Assembly: GCA_964465125.1 (NCBI GenBank)
Contig: CAYXIO010000015.1
Coordinates: forward strand, 8,479-72,478
DNA length: 64,000 bases
Reading direction: 5' to 3'
DNA from: CAYOHG01 sp964465125
GTDB taxonomy: Bacteria > Planctomycetota > Phycisphaerae > UBA1845 > Fen-1342
In this document: positions 9,538 through 17,712 of the stretch, piece after piece
Position numbering within the stretch: the stretch's first letter is position 1
How the letters are laid out: every line of letters starts with the position of its first letter
Translations under genes and position numbers: made by a program
Notes under the pieces: model-generated
What the model saw: only the letters and a program-made list of their open reading frames with translations
The model's database searches: none
What the model was told of the DNA's origin: nothing

Positions 9538-12500
9538 GCGGGCCCGCGCGGGGTTTCAGCCGGCGGATTCTGCTGCGACGCGGCGTGACCTACCACGCGC
9601 GCGCCTACAGCGCGGTGCTTCTGGGCGTGATTGCGGCGGGCGCGGCGCTGAGCGGCGCGCTGCTCGTCGGCGATTCGATGCGCGGCAGCCTGCGCGACCT
9701 GGCATTGTCGCGGATCGGCCGCGTGAACGCGGCGATGATCGCGCCCCAGTTCTTCGCGGCGGATCTCGCCGATCGGCTGCACTCGGCGACCGGCCGCGGC
9801 ACGCTGACCGCGACCATCCTGCTGCAAGGGGCGGCGGCCCGCTCCGACGGCGCGCGGCGCTCCGACCGGGTGCGGGTTATCGGCGTCGACGATTCATTCT
9901 GGCGCCTGGCGGGTGTGGAGGTTGCCCGCCCGCCGTACGCCGAGCTGACGCCGCGCGGCGTGCTGCTGAGCGGCGCGCTGGCCGAGCAGCTCGCGGCGCG
10001 AAGCGGGGAGGACGTGCTGCTTCGCGTCGGTCGCCCGCAGGCGATCTCCGCCGAGACGCTGATGGGGCGGCGCGACGATCTGCTGCTTTCGCTGCGCGCG
10101 ACCGTTGACGGGATCGTGTCCGACGGACCCTTGGCACGCTTCTCGCTCGACTTCGAGCCGCGCGACCCGCTGGTGGCATTTGTTCCGCTGTCGGCGCTGC
10201 AACGGGCGCTGGACCAAGCCGGAGGCGCCAACGCGATCGTGGCCGATTCGGACGCTGGCTCCGCGGAGGTGCTCAATCGCGAGTTGGCGTCGCGGCTGCA
10301 CCTGGCCGACTATGGGCTGACCCTCCGAGCCAATCCGGACCTGCGGTACCTGAGCCTGGAAAGCAGGCAGGTCGTGCTGAGTCCGGCGGTCGAGCGCGCC
10401 GCGCTTTCCGCCGCGCAGCGCGAAGAACGAAGCGCCAGCGGCGTGCTCGCGTACCTTGCCAACGCCATTCGCACCGTGGGTCGGACGCCGTCGCGCAGCG
10501 TGCCGTACTCGACCGTCGCCGGCATCGAGCCGGACTCATGGGTTGCACGCGGGCCGGGCAGCGAATCTCCGGAGTCCGCGGCAGATTCCGCGTTGAATGC
10601 GGACGATGTCTGGTTGAATGAGTGGACCGCGGCGGAGCTCGACGTACATCCCGGCGACCGCGTCGCGATCGATTACTTCGTGGCCGGTGCGTTTGGACGC
10701 GTTGTCGAGCAGTCGCACGAATTCACGGTCCGGGCGGTTGTGCCGCTGCACGGGGCGGCGCGCGACCCGGGGCTGGTGCCCGATTATCCGGGCGTCACCG
10801 ACGCCCAGAACCTGAACGATTGGGATCCGCCCTTTCCGATCGACCTGAAGCGGGTTCGCCCCACGGATGAGGACTACTGGGATCAGTATCGAACCGCGCC
10901 GAAGGCGTTCCTGTCGCTGGACGACGCGCGGCGGCTGTGGGCGGAGCAGACGGAGCGTTTCGGGCGGCTGACGTCGATTCGCGTCGAGCTCGCCGCGGGC
11001 GAGGATGTCGACGAGGCGGCGGCGCGCTTCGCATCGTCGCTTCTGATGGAGTTGCGACCGTCACAGGCGGGCCTGGAATTCTCTCCGTGGCGCGAGCGAG
11101 CGCTGGCGGCGGGATCGGGCAGCACTGACTTCGCCGGCCTGTTCATCGGGCTGAGCCTCTTCGTCATCGGCTCCGCCGCGATGCTGATTGCGCTGCTGTT
11201 TCGGCTGACGGTCGAGCGGCGGATGCGCGAATGCGGCTTGCTGGGGGCGCTGGGGTTCACGCCCGCGGTGATTGCGCGGTTGCTGTTGTCCGAGGGCGCG
11301 GTCATTGCGGTCGGCGGCGCGCTGTTGGGCATGCTCGCGGGCTGCGGCTACGCCGCGCTGATGATCGCGGGCCTGCGCGGCTGGTGGTCGGATGCGGCGA
11401 ACACCTCTCAGTTCGGGCTGCACGTGACCTGGACCAGTCTGACGGCAGGCGCCGTGCTGACAACGATCCTGTCGTTGATGTCGATGGCGATCGCTCTGCG
11501 CCGTTTCGCGAAACAGCCGCCGCGCGCACTGCTCGCCGAGCAGATAGTCGCGCGTTTGCGGCCGGTCGAGCGGCGGGGCAGCCGCGGGTGGGTTTGGACA
11601 CGCTGGCCGTGGGACGTTGTGCTGCTCGCAGCGGCGCTTTTGCTTGCCTGGATCGGGCGCGGGGCGGCCGACGCGGCCGGCACGTTTTTCGGCGCTGGCG
11701 CGCTCGTGTTGATCGCGGCGCTGGTCGCGATTCAAGCACGCGTGCTGCGCGAATCGCGCCGGCCGATCCGCTCGGCGGGCCAGAGCGCGTGGGTCGCGTT
11801 GGGGTTGCGCAACGCGGTTCGCAACCGCGGCCGCAGCCTGCTGACGATTGCGCTGTTCGCGAGCGCCTCATTCCTGATCGCCTCGCTGGGCGTGTTCCGC
11901 ATCGTGCCCGCCGACAGCGACGACTGCGCCTCGGGCGGCGGAGGCTACGAGCTCATCGCCGAAAGCGCCGCGCCGCTGCTGTTCGACCTGGATACGCCGG
12001 AGGGACGCGAGTTGGCGGGGTTGCGGCCCGAGGAATCCGAGCGGCTGAGGGACGTGCGGTTTGAGGCCCTGCGCCTCCGCGCCGGCGAGTCGACCAGTTG
12101 CCTCAACCCGCTGGCCAAGAGCGCGCCGCGCATCGCCGGCGCACCCGACGGCTTCATCGAGCGCGGCGGGTTCGCGTTCGCCGGCGTCCTTCCCCCCGAC
12201 GATCTGCCGAATGACCGACGCGTGCCGGGAAATCCGTGGAGCGAGCTGCACGGACGGTTTGCGGATGGCGCGATTCCCGCGATCGCCGATGAGGCCTCCG
12301 TGCTGTGGCAGCTTCACAGCGGGCTCGGGCGAGATTTCGTGGTTCAGTCGGAGCGCGGCGAGGCGCTGCACCTGCGGTTCGTCGCGCTGCTCTGTGGCAG
12401 CGCGCTGCAAGAGCAGATCATCGTTGCCGAAGGCGCGTTCACCCGCGCGTTTCCGTCGATCAGCGGCTACCGGCTGTTCCTGGTCGACGCCCCGCGCAAC

Positions 12501-12986
12501 GATCTGGCGGCGGTCGAAACGGCGTTGGAGCGCGGGCTCGGGTCGGTCGGGTTCGATGCCGAGCGGGTCGCGACGCGCCTGGCGGCTTTCGCGCGGGTGC
12601 AGAACACGTATCTGCTCACGTTTCAGCAGCTCGGCGGGGTCGGGTTCATGCTCGGAGCGCTCGGCTTGACCGCCGTCCTGTTGCGGAATGTCTGGGAGCG
12701 CCGGCAGGAGTTGGCCCTGTTTCAGGCGCTCGGATTCAGCCGATCGAGTATTGCCGCCATGCTGCTGGCGGAGACTCTTGGGCTTGGCGTGCTCGGGTTG
12801 CTGGCGGGGGTCGTATCGGCGGCGGTGGCGATCGGACCGCTGGTTTATTCGCAGCAAACGACGCTGCCGATCGGCACGCTGGCGGCAACGCTTGCCGGGG
12901 TGGCGCTGGTCGCCGGGCTGGGCAGCTCGTGGGCCGCCTCGACGACCCTCCGCCGGCCGATCCTGGGCGAACTGCGGCGGGAATAG
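9534..12986 (+). CDS. FtsX-type ABC permease, two-unit
   Basis: A membrane protein of 1150 residues, about twice or more the size of a LolC/MacB subunit. A first transmembrane helix near residues 27-46 is followed by a roughly 480-residue periplasmic domain, then a cluster of helices at about 533-556, 585-615 and 640-660 with the FtsX signature 'ECGLLGALGFTPAVIARLLL', and further helices near 695-735. A second unit has a large periplasmic loop and C-terminal helices with the repeated signature 'ELALFQALGFSRSSIAAMLL'. Thus the protein holds both permease halves in one chain. ATG 9534 overlaps the ATPase stop; the frame extends to a TTG at 9522 but the overlap start is preferred. Confidence 0.88.
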   Translation: MSGPARGFSRRILLRRGVTYHARAYSAVLLGVIAAGAALSGALLVGDSMRGSLRDLALSRIGRVNAAMIAPQFFAADLADRLHSATGRGTLTATILLQGAAARSDGARRSDRVRVIGVDDSFWRLAGVEVARPPYAELTPRGVLLSGALAEQLAARSGEDVLLRVGRPQAISAETLMGRRDDLLLSLRATVDGIVSDGPLARFSLDFEPRDPLVAFVPLSALQRALDQAGGANAIVADSDAGSAEVLNRELASRLHLADYGLTLRANPDLRYLSLESRQVVLSPAVERAALSAAQREERSASGVLAYLANAIRTVGRTPSRSVPYSTVAGIEPDSWVARGPGSESPESAADSALNADDVWLNEWTAAELDVHPGDRVAIDYFVAGAFGRVVEQSHEFTVRAVVPLHGAARDPGLVPDYPGVTDAQNLNDWDPPFPIDLKRVRPTDEDYWDQYRTAPKAFLSLDDARRLWAEQTERFGRLTSIRVELAAGEDVDEAAARFASSLLMELRPSQAGLEFSPWRERALAAGSGSTDFAGLFIGLSLFVIGSAAMLIALLFRLTVERRMRECGLLGALGFTPAVIARLLLSEGAVIAVGGALLGMLAGCGYAALMIAGLRGWWSDAANTSQFGLHVTWTSLTAGAVLTTILSLMSMAIALRRFAKQPPRALLAEQIVARLRPVERRGSRGWVWTRWPWDVVLLAAALLLAWIGRGAADAAGTFFGAGALVLIAALVAIQARVLRESRRPIRSAGQSAWVALGLRNAVRNRGRSLLTIALFASASFLIASLGVFRIVPADSDDCASGGGGYELIAESAAPLLFDLDTPEGRELAGLRPEESERLRDVRFEALRLRAGESTSCLNPLAKSAPRIAGAPDGFIERGGFAFAGVLPPDDLPNDRRVPGNPWSELHGRFADGAIPAIADEASVLWQLHSGLGRDFVVQSERGEALHLRFVALLCGSALQEQIIVAEGAFTRAFPSISGYRLFLVDAPRNDLAAVETALERGLGSVGFDAERVATRLAAFARVQNTYLLTFQQLGGVGFMLGALGLTAVLLRNVWERRQELALFQALGFSRSSIAAMLLAETLGLGVLGLLAGVVSAAVAIGPLVYSQQTTLPIGTLAATLAGVALVAGLGSSWAASTTLRRPILGELRRE

Positions 12987-13138
12987 CCCCCCTTTGCAAC
13001 TTTGGCTTGCAGGCGAGCATCCGAGCAGGTTAGCTTGTTGTACAGCGACGCGCGGAGAGAGGTTCGCGCGGTCGCCCCTGGCCGTGAGACGTACCTGCCG
13101 ACGACCGCACGAAGTGGCCTGACACCCCGGAGTTGTGC

Positions 13139-15667
13139 ATGTTCACGTGCTTGAGCGTCTCGGAAACCTGCCTGCATGCGCCCCTGTCACATCGAAGCCG
13201 TCGGCTGCCGCTCGCTCCCGTGGTATTCGCCGCGCTGCTCGTGACGACCGGTATGACCGCCTTCGCGGACTCGCAGCGCCCGCTGCGCAGCGCGCGATCG
13301 GAGAACGGCCGGTTCCTGTTGCGGATCGAGCGCGGCCATGGCTCGACGGCGACTTCGCAGCCGGCGCGCGATCGCGCTGCCGACGATGCACAGCCCGCGG
13401 AGGACGCGTCCGCCGAGGTTCTGCCTGACGCCGACGAGCCCGGGGCCGTCGAACCGGGCGACGCCGAGCGCGATGTGGCGATCGCCGAGTTAAGCGCCGA
13501 CTCGCCGGAGGGTCGCGACGGCAGGAGCGCCGAGAAGGCGTCAGGCGCGGCTACGCGCGGGCGCTGCCGGGCTTCGCTGCTGGACCGCCGCGGCGAGCGG
13601 CGCGGCCGGGTGGTGTGGGAAGCGGTGTTGGTGAATGAGACCGCGCCGGTCTATGGGGCAGTCAGCGATGACGGCCGTTTCGTGGTGACGATGGATGAGT
13701 ACCGCGTCGGCGGCGCGAAGCACGCGGTCGTCATTTACGACGAGCGCGGCCGGCGGCTGCGCGAGTTTCGCCTGCGCGAGCTGCTCTCGCGGCGCGATCT
13801 GCGGGAGGTGAAGGTCCGCGGCCAGGCGGTCGACTGGCTTTCGGGAGCCAGGTTCCGGTTCGAGGATGACCCCGCGACGTTCATCATCGAGCTTCGATCG
13901 GGGCGCGAGATTTACATTGACCTGGAGCGCGTCGAGCTGGTTGACAAGTCGGGTGCGCCGCTCGTGTCGGAGCCCGAGGAGGCCGGCGACGACGAGTCGC
14001 TGCCGGCGGAGTTGGAGGCGATGCTTCTGGAGGCGGACGCAGAGGCAATGGCAGGCGACGACGACCAGCGCGGACCGGAGTTGCTCGCGGAACTGGCGCG
14101 ACTTCTTCAGGAAGCCGATCCCGCGCTCGATCACGGAGCGCAGCGCGAGCTGTTTGATAACCTCGTCGCACAGATCGCCGAATTGCGTACGGCCGGCGCT
14201 GCCGGCCCCGAGATCGAAGCGGCCCTGCGCGATTCCATCGATCGAGCTTTGGCCGAGAGCGCGTCTCAGCCGACTTGGCCGCACGAGGGCCCGATTGATT
14301 ACATCGTCGACGACCTGCTGTCTGGTGAAAACGCGCCCGAGAGAGCTGGTGCCCTGCCGGACGATGCCGTTCCGCTCGCCGGCAACAGCGGCGAGTTCGG
14401 CATACCCGTGCCGCAGCCCGCGCTCGGAAGCGCGGAGCCGGTCAATTATCTCGACTGGATGAACGCCCAGCGCCAGACCGACCCGCAGGCCGAGAGGCTC
14501 TATCAGCAGGCATTCGCGGCGTACGTGCCGCCCCCGGAGCTGCCCGGCGAATCGGAAAACCTGCTCGACCGCGCCCTCGACGACGATCCGGCCGCGCTGG
14601 CCGACCCCCGACTGGCCGAGTGGCTCGCCAGCAATCAGGCGGCCCTCGACGCCTATCGCAGCGCGACGCAATACGAATACCGCGGCGGAGTGCTCGAATC
14701 CGAAGACGGCTCGATGCTCGGCGCACTGCTGCCGCAGCTCGCGCCGATGCGCCAGCTCGCGAAGGCCAACGTGGCAACGGGACGGCTGGCGGAGTCGCAG
14801 GGACGCTTCGACGACGCCGCGAATGCGTACCTCGACACGCTCGACGCGGGCGGGCAGGCCGGCGCGGGCACGACACTGATCGAGGGCCTCGTCGGCCAGG
14901 CCGTGCAGGGACTGGCCACCGAAGCGATGCTCGACCTGATGGCCGGCGATGTCGACGACACGCTCGACTACACCGCCTTGCGCGACGATCTGGCCGGAGT
15001 CGCCGCCCCGCGGCCGATTGTCGAGACCTTCCAGTTCGAGCGCGCCATGGTCATGGACGTCGTTCAGCGCACTACCGAGCTCGATCCGGCGACGGGCGAG
15101 CCGCGCTTCGGCGTGTCCGGTATCGCGCAGATGCAAGCCATGCTGAGCATGCCGGGTGAAACTACTTCCAACGACGCGCGCACCCTGGCTCTGTCGGCCA
15201 GCAAGCCGGGTGAATCGCTGCGCCAAGTCAACGACGCCTACGATCGCATGTCGTCGGCGCTCGGGCAGCCCTATCCGCAGGGGCGCGACGGGCTCAGCCA
15301 GATCGAGCAGGAACTCTCGACGCGGACGGGCGTCGGGGCGGATCCGCTCGTCGGCGTGCTGACCCCGGCGTTGTCGCGCGCGTCGTTCCTCTACACCCGC
15401 GGCGAGACCAACCGCCGCGCCACGACGCTCGTCTCCGAGCTGAAGGCGTACAAGCAGCAGTTCGGCAGTTACCCGGATTCGCTCGCGACGCTCGGCACGT
15501 CGAGCATCGTTGACCCGTTCACGGGCCAGTCGTTCGCCTACCGCCGCGAGGGTGACAGCTTCGTGCTCTACTCGCTGGGCGGCAACGGGGTGGATGACGG
15601 CGGGGTTCACGACCGGCGCGGCGAGCAGGGCGACCTGGTGATCTGGCCGCGTCCGCCGAAGGAATAG
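13139..15667 (+). CDS. large exported protein with pseudopilin-like C-terminus
   Basis: A protein of 842 residues. An N-terminal export signal (hydrophobic segment about 28-42) is followed by an acidic linker, a beta-rich segment ('VYGAVSDDGRFVVTMDEY', 'AVVIYDERGRRLREF'), a helical, acidic middle with TPR-like stretches, and a C-terminal region near 740-842 containing 'LKAYKQQFGSYPDSLATL', 'DPFTGQSFAYRREGD' and 'LYSLGGNGVDDGG'. The last part matches the soluble domain found in GspG-like pseudopilins and in many planctomycete exported proteins, but here there is no prepilin leader. ATG 13139 has GGAG 6 nt upstream. It lies 152 nt after the permease and could be its own unit. Function unknown. 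Confidence 0.8.
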   Translation: MFTCLSVSETCLHAPLSHRSRRLPLAPVVFAALLVTTGMTAFADSQRPLRSARSENGRFLLRIERGHGSTATSQPARDRAADDAQPAEDASAEVLPDADEPGAVEPGDAERDVAIAELSADSPEGRDGRSAEKASGAATRGRCRASLLDRRGERRGRVVWEAVLVNETAPVYGAVSDDGRFVVTMDEYRVGGAKHAVVIYDERGRRLREFRLRELLSRRDLREVKVRGQAVDWLSGARFRFEDDPATFIIELRSGREIYIDLERVELVDKSGAPLVSEPEEAGDDESLPAELEAMLLEADAEAMAGDDDQRGPELLAELARLLQEADPALDHGAQRELFDNLVAQIAELRTAGAAGPEIEAALRDSIDRALAESASQPTWPHEGPIDYIVDDLLSGENAPERAGALPDDAVPLAGNSGEFGIPVPQPALGSAEPVNYLDWMNAQRQTDPQAERLYQQAFAAYVPPPELPGESENLLDRALDDDPAALADPRLAEWLASNQAALDAYRSATQYEYRGGVLESEDGSMLGALLPQLAPMRQLAKANVATGRLAESQGRFDDAANAYLDTLDAGGQAGAGTTLIEGLVGQAVQGLATEAMLDLMAGDVDDTLDYTALRDDLAGVAAPRPIVETFQFERAMVMDVVQRTTELDPATGEPRFGVSGIAQMQAMLSMPGETTSNDARTLALSASKPGESLRQVNDAYDRMSSALGQPYPQGRDGLSQIEQELSTRTGVGADPLVGVLTPALSRASFLYTRGETNRRATTLVSELKAYKQQFGSYPDSLATLGTSSIVDPFTGQSFAYRREGDSFVLYSLGGNGVDDGGVHDRRGEQGDLVIWPRPPKE

Positions 15668-15674
15668 TCGCGCT

Positions 15675-15690
15675 GCGCCCGGAAGGGCGC
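15675..15690 (+). terminator. hairpin just after the 842-residue gene
   Basis: GCGCCC and GGGCGC form a perfect 6-bp stem around a GGAA tetraloop (GNRA class), 7 nt after the stop codon. There is no T-tract, so intrinsic termination is uncertain; it may instead stabilise the mRNA end. Confidence 0.4.
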
Positions 15691-15720
15691 AAGGGCGCAG
15701 GGCGCGCGGGGCGCAAGGGC

Positions 15721-15784
15721 GGTACGGCGAAGTTCCCTTTCGCGCCCCTTCCGGCCCGGTACCGCGAGGTTCCTTTCGCGCCCC
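15721..15784 (+). repeat. pair of 28-base direct repeats
   Basis: Two near-identical units lie at 15721-15748 and 15758-15784. Both begin GGTAC, carry GTTCC in the middle and end in TTTCGCGCCCC; they differ by two substitutions and one missing base. The units sit directly downstream of the terminator-like hairpin. Confidence 0.7.
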
Positions 15785-16135
15785 GGCGTCTGACCCGCCC
15801 CGGGGGGACGCCGGATGGAAACCCGCTGCCACAGCGGAAGCCCGCGCCAAGCGGGGGCAGTCGGCCCCAGGGGCGCCGCTTGTCCGCCCGATCGCCGGCG
15901 ATTCGCCGCGGGTGTCGCGCCCAGCGTCCGCTATCATCCAGTAGCGAATTGCGGCGGCGGACGGCCCTGTCAATCCCCGCCCCGCAAGTTCTGGAACTGG
16001 CGTTAACAAGCCGTTAATCTATCAGCCGTAGCGTTTTGCGGGGTTGTCTGGGCGGCTCGACCGTGGCGATGCGGTGCCGGCGAGCGCCCGTCGAACCACG
16101 ATCCCGTCAGGTCCGGCCGCCCGAAGGGTCTGTGC

Positions 16136-16474
16136 TTGAGCCAGCGAAACAAGTCCATCCTGGCCGCAGTGCTTCTGTTGATCGCCGGCGGCGTGTTCTA
16201 CTGGCAGGCCGGCCTCGGCAAGCCGCGGCCGTATACCGAGCCGTTGCAGTTCGCGGATGCGACAACCGGAAAGCTATACGCCCTGCCCCGTGAGACGCGA
16301 GTGTACCCCGTCGTCAATCCCGAAACGGGCCTGGCAACGCTGGTGCCGTGCTACAAGGGCGAGGATGGCAACTGGTATCTCAAGAAACGCTACCGTGACC
16401 TGCTGAAAGTGCTTGGCGATTCGAACAAGTCGATCGACCCGGAGACACTTCGTATCGAAGTCGTGGATGGCTGA
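16136..16474 (+). CDS. small single-pass membrane protein
   Basis: A protein of 112 residues with a TTG start; GAAGGG lies 7 nt upstream. Residues 7-24 form one transmembrane helix or uncleaved signal ('ILAAVLLLIAGGVFYWQ'), followed by a soluble domain of about 85 residues with no recognised motif ('DATTGKLYALPRETRVYPVV', 'YLKKRYRDLLK'). It precedes the prepilin-type gene by 26 nt in the same direction, so the two are probably cotranscribed and the small protein may act in export or assembly of that product. No homologue is recognised. Confidence 0.7.
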   Translation: MSQRNKSILAAVLLLIAGGVFYWQAGLGKPRPYTEPLQFADATTGKLYALPRETRVYPVVNPETGLATLVPCYKGEDGNWYLKKRYRDLLKVLGDSNKSIDPETLRIEVVDG

Positions 16475-16500
16475 ACAAGCCCTGTCGATGGAGGCGCCGG

Positions 16501-17601
16501 ATGAGTCGCACCAAATGCACCGGTTTTACGCTGATTGAGTTGCTCGTCGTCGTAGCGATCATCGCGCTGCTCATTTCGATTCTGCTTCCAAGCCTGTCCC
16601 AGGCGCGCGACCAGGCTCGGGCAGTGAAGTGCGGCGTGCAGCTTCACTCGCTCGGCGTGAGCGGGATCACGTATGCCGCTCAGGAGAATGACTATTTCCC
16701 GGGAGTCAACACCAGCGGCGCCAATTTCGAGTTGGCACTGGCCCTCGCGAGCGACGACCTTCCGGTGCTGCGTTCCGGTGCCAGCCCGACCCAGAGCTTC
16801 GACTGGATCACTCCCGGCTTGCGCCTCAATCTCGACATGGGCGCAAACCGCGCGAGACGATTCCAGACCCTGTTGACTCGCTACACTTGTCCATCCCTCG
16901 ATGGTTACCGCGTCGAGTCGCTGTACAAACTGAACGAATGTGCGGATAAGGCTGATTTTGATCCGAAGTTGGAGTGGACGCCGCCGAGCTACCTGATGCC
17001 CGGCAATTTTCAGTACTGGGGAACCGGAGACGCTGGGACCATTGCCACCGGAATCTCCGAGACGGGCCTCATCAGGACCGTCAGCGCGAAGACGGTCCCG
17101 TCATTCTTCTCGGTGACCGTTCACAAGTTCCGCTCCCGGATCGGCTCGGTCGGCGATCCCGCACGGAAGATCATGGCGGCCGACGGAACCCGGTTTGTTG
17201 ACATCGACCAGTTCGACTACGACGTTCGGCCAGTCCCCAACCCGCCCTACTTTGGCTCCTTTGCCAGTTCGGGGGCTTGGTGGTGCGGCGACACGAGCTA
17301 CGGCGTCAAATCGGGAAGCGTCAATTGGGATGGGCAGGTCGTAAGCGCGGGCCTTGACAACCCTGAAGGGCAAGGCCGTGCCCTGACGCTTACGTACCGC
17401 CATTCCCGGCCATCATCGGATGAGCCGGTTACGTGCCAAGCCAACCGAGGCACAATCAACGCGATGTTCTTCGATGGCCACATCTCGCGCATGAACGACC
17501 GCGAATCGCGTGAGATTGTGTATTGGTACCCCAAAGGATCGATCGTCCAGAATTCCAGCGAAGGCATGACGAACGTTCCGCAAGGCTGGGAGATTCCGTA
17601 G
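16501..17601 (+). CDS. prepilin-type secreted protein (DUF1559/H-X9-DG-like)
   Basis: A protein of 366 residues with a short basic leader and the prepilin peptidase site 'G-FTLIELLVVVAIIALLISI' starting at residue 9, then a long alpha-1 helix. The C-terminal region contains 'TYRHS' and 'INAMFFDGHISRM', which corresponds to the H-X9-DG/'FxDGH' signature of the large planctomycete family of pseudopilin-like surface proteins. Glu5 of the mature form is present. GGAGG 6 nt upstream supports the start. Planctomycete genomes carry many such paralogues whose function is unknown; processing would need PilD and probably a type II secretion or type IV pilus-like assembly platform, such as the gsp operon at 34.6-43.5 kb. 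Confidence 0.9.
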   Translation: MSRTKCTGFTLIELLVVVAIIALLISILLPSLSQARDQARAVKCGVQLHSLGVSGITYAAQENDYFPGVNTSGANFELALALASDDLPVLRSGASPTQSFDWITPGLRLNLDMGANRARRFQTLLTRYTCPSLDGYRVESLYKLNECADKADFDPKLEWTPPSYLMPGNFQYWGTGDAGTIATGISETGLIRTVSAKTVPSFFSVTVHKFRSRIGSVGDPARKIMAADGTRFVDIDQFDYDVRPVPNPPYFGSFASSGAWWCGDTSYGVKSGSVNWDGQVVSAGLDNPEGQGRALTLTYRHSRPSSDEPVTCQANRGTINAMFFDGHISRMNDRESREIVYWYPKGSIVQNSSEGMTNVPQGWEIP

Positions 17602-17712
17602 CCCCCCTGACCGATTGACCGAAGCAGACTCCGCGTCGCTGAGCCGGCGCTCGTTCGTTCGAGCGCGTTGGGCTTCCCGCCGCTCCGCTCCGAACCCGAT
17701 GACCCGCCGCGT

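Larger units (their letters stand above)
15668..16135. other. intergenic region with hairpin and repeat
   Basis: 468 bases without a convincing gene. It begins with a perfect hairpin, then a short G-rich stretch and a pair of 28-base direct repeats (listed separately). The second half is unremarkable GC-rich sequence up to an AT-richer patch at 16001-16020, where CGTTAA occurs twice 11 bases apart. A weak -10-like TAATCT lies at 16015-16020; a promoter for the next gene is likely here but not well defined. Confidence 0.6.
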
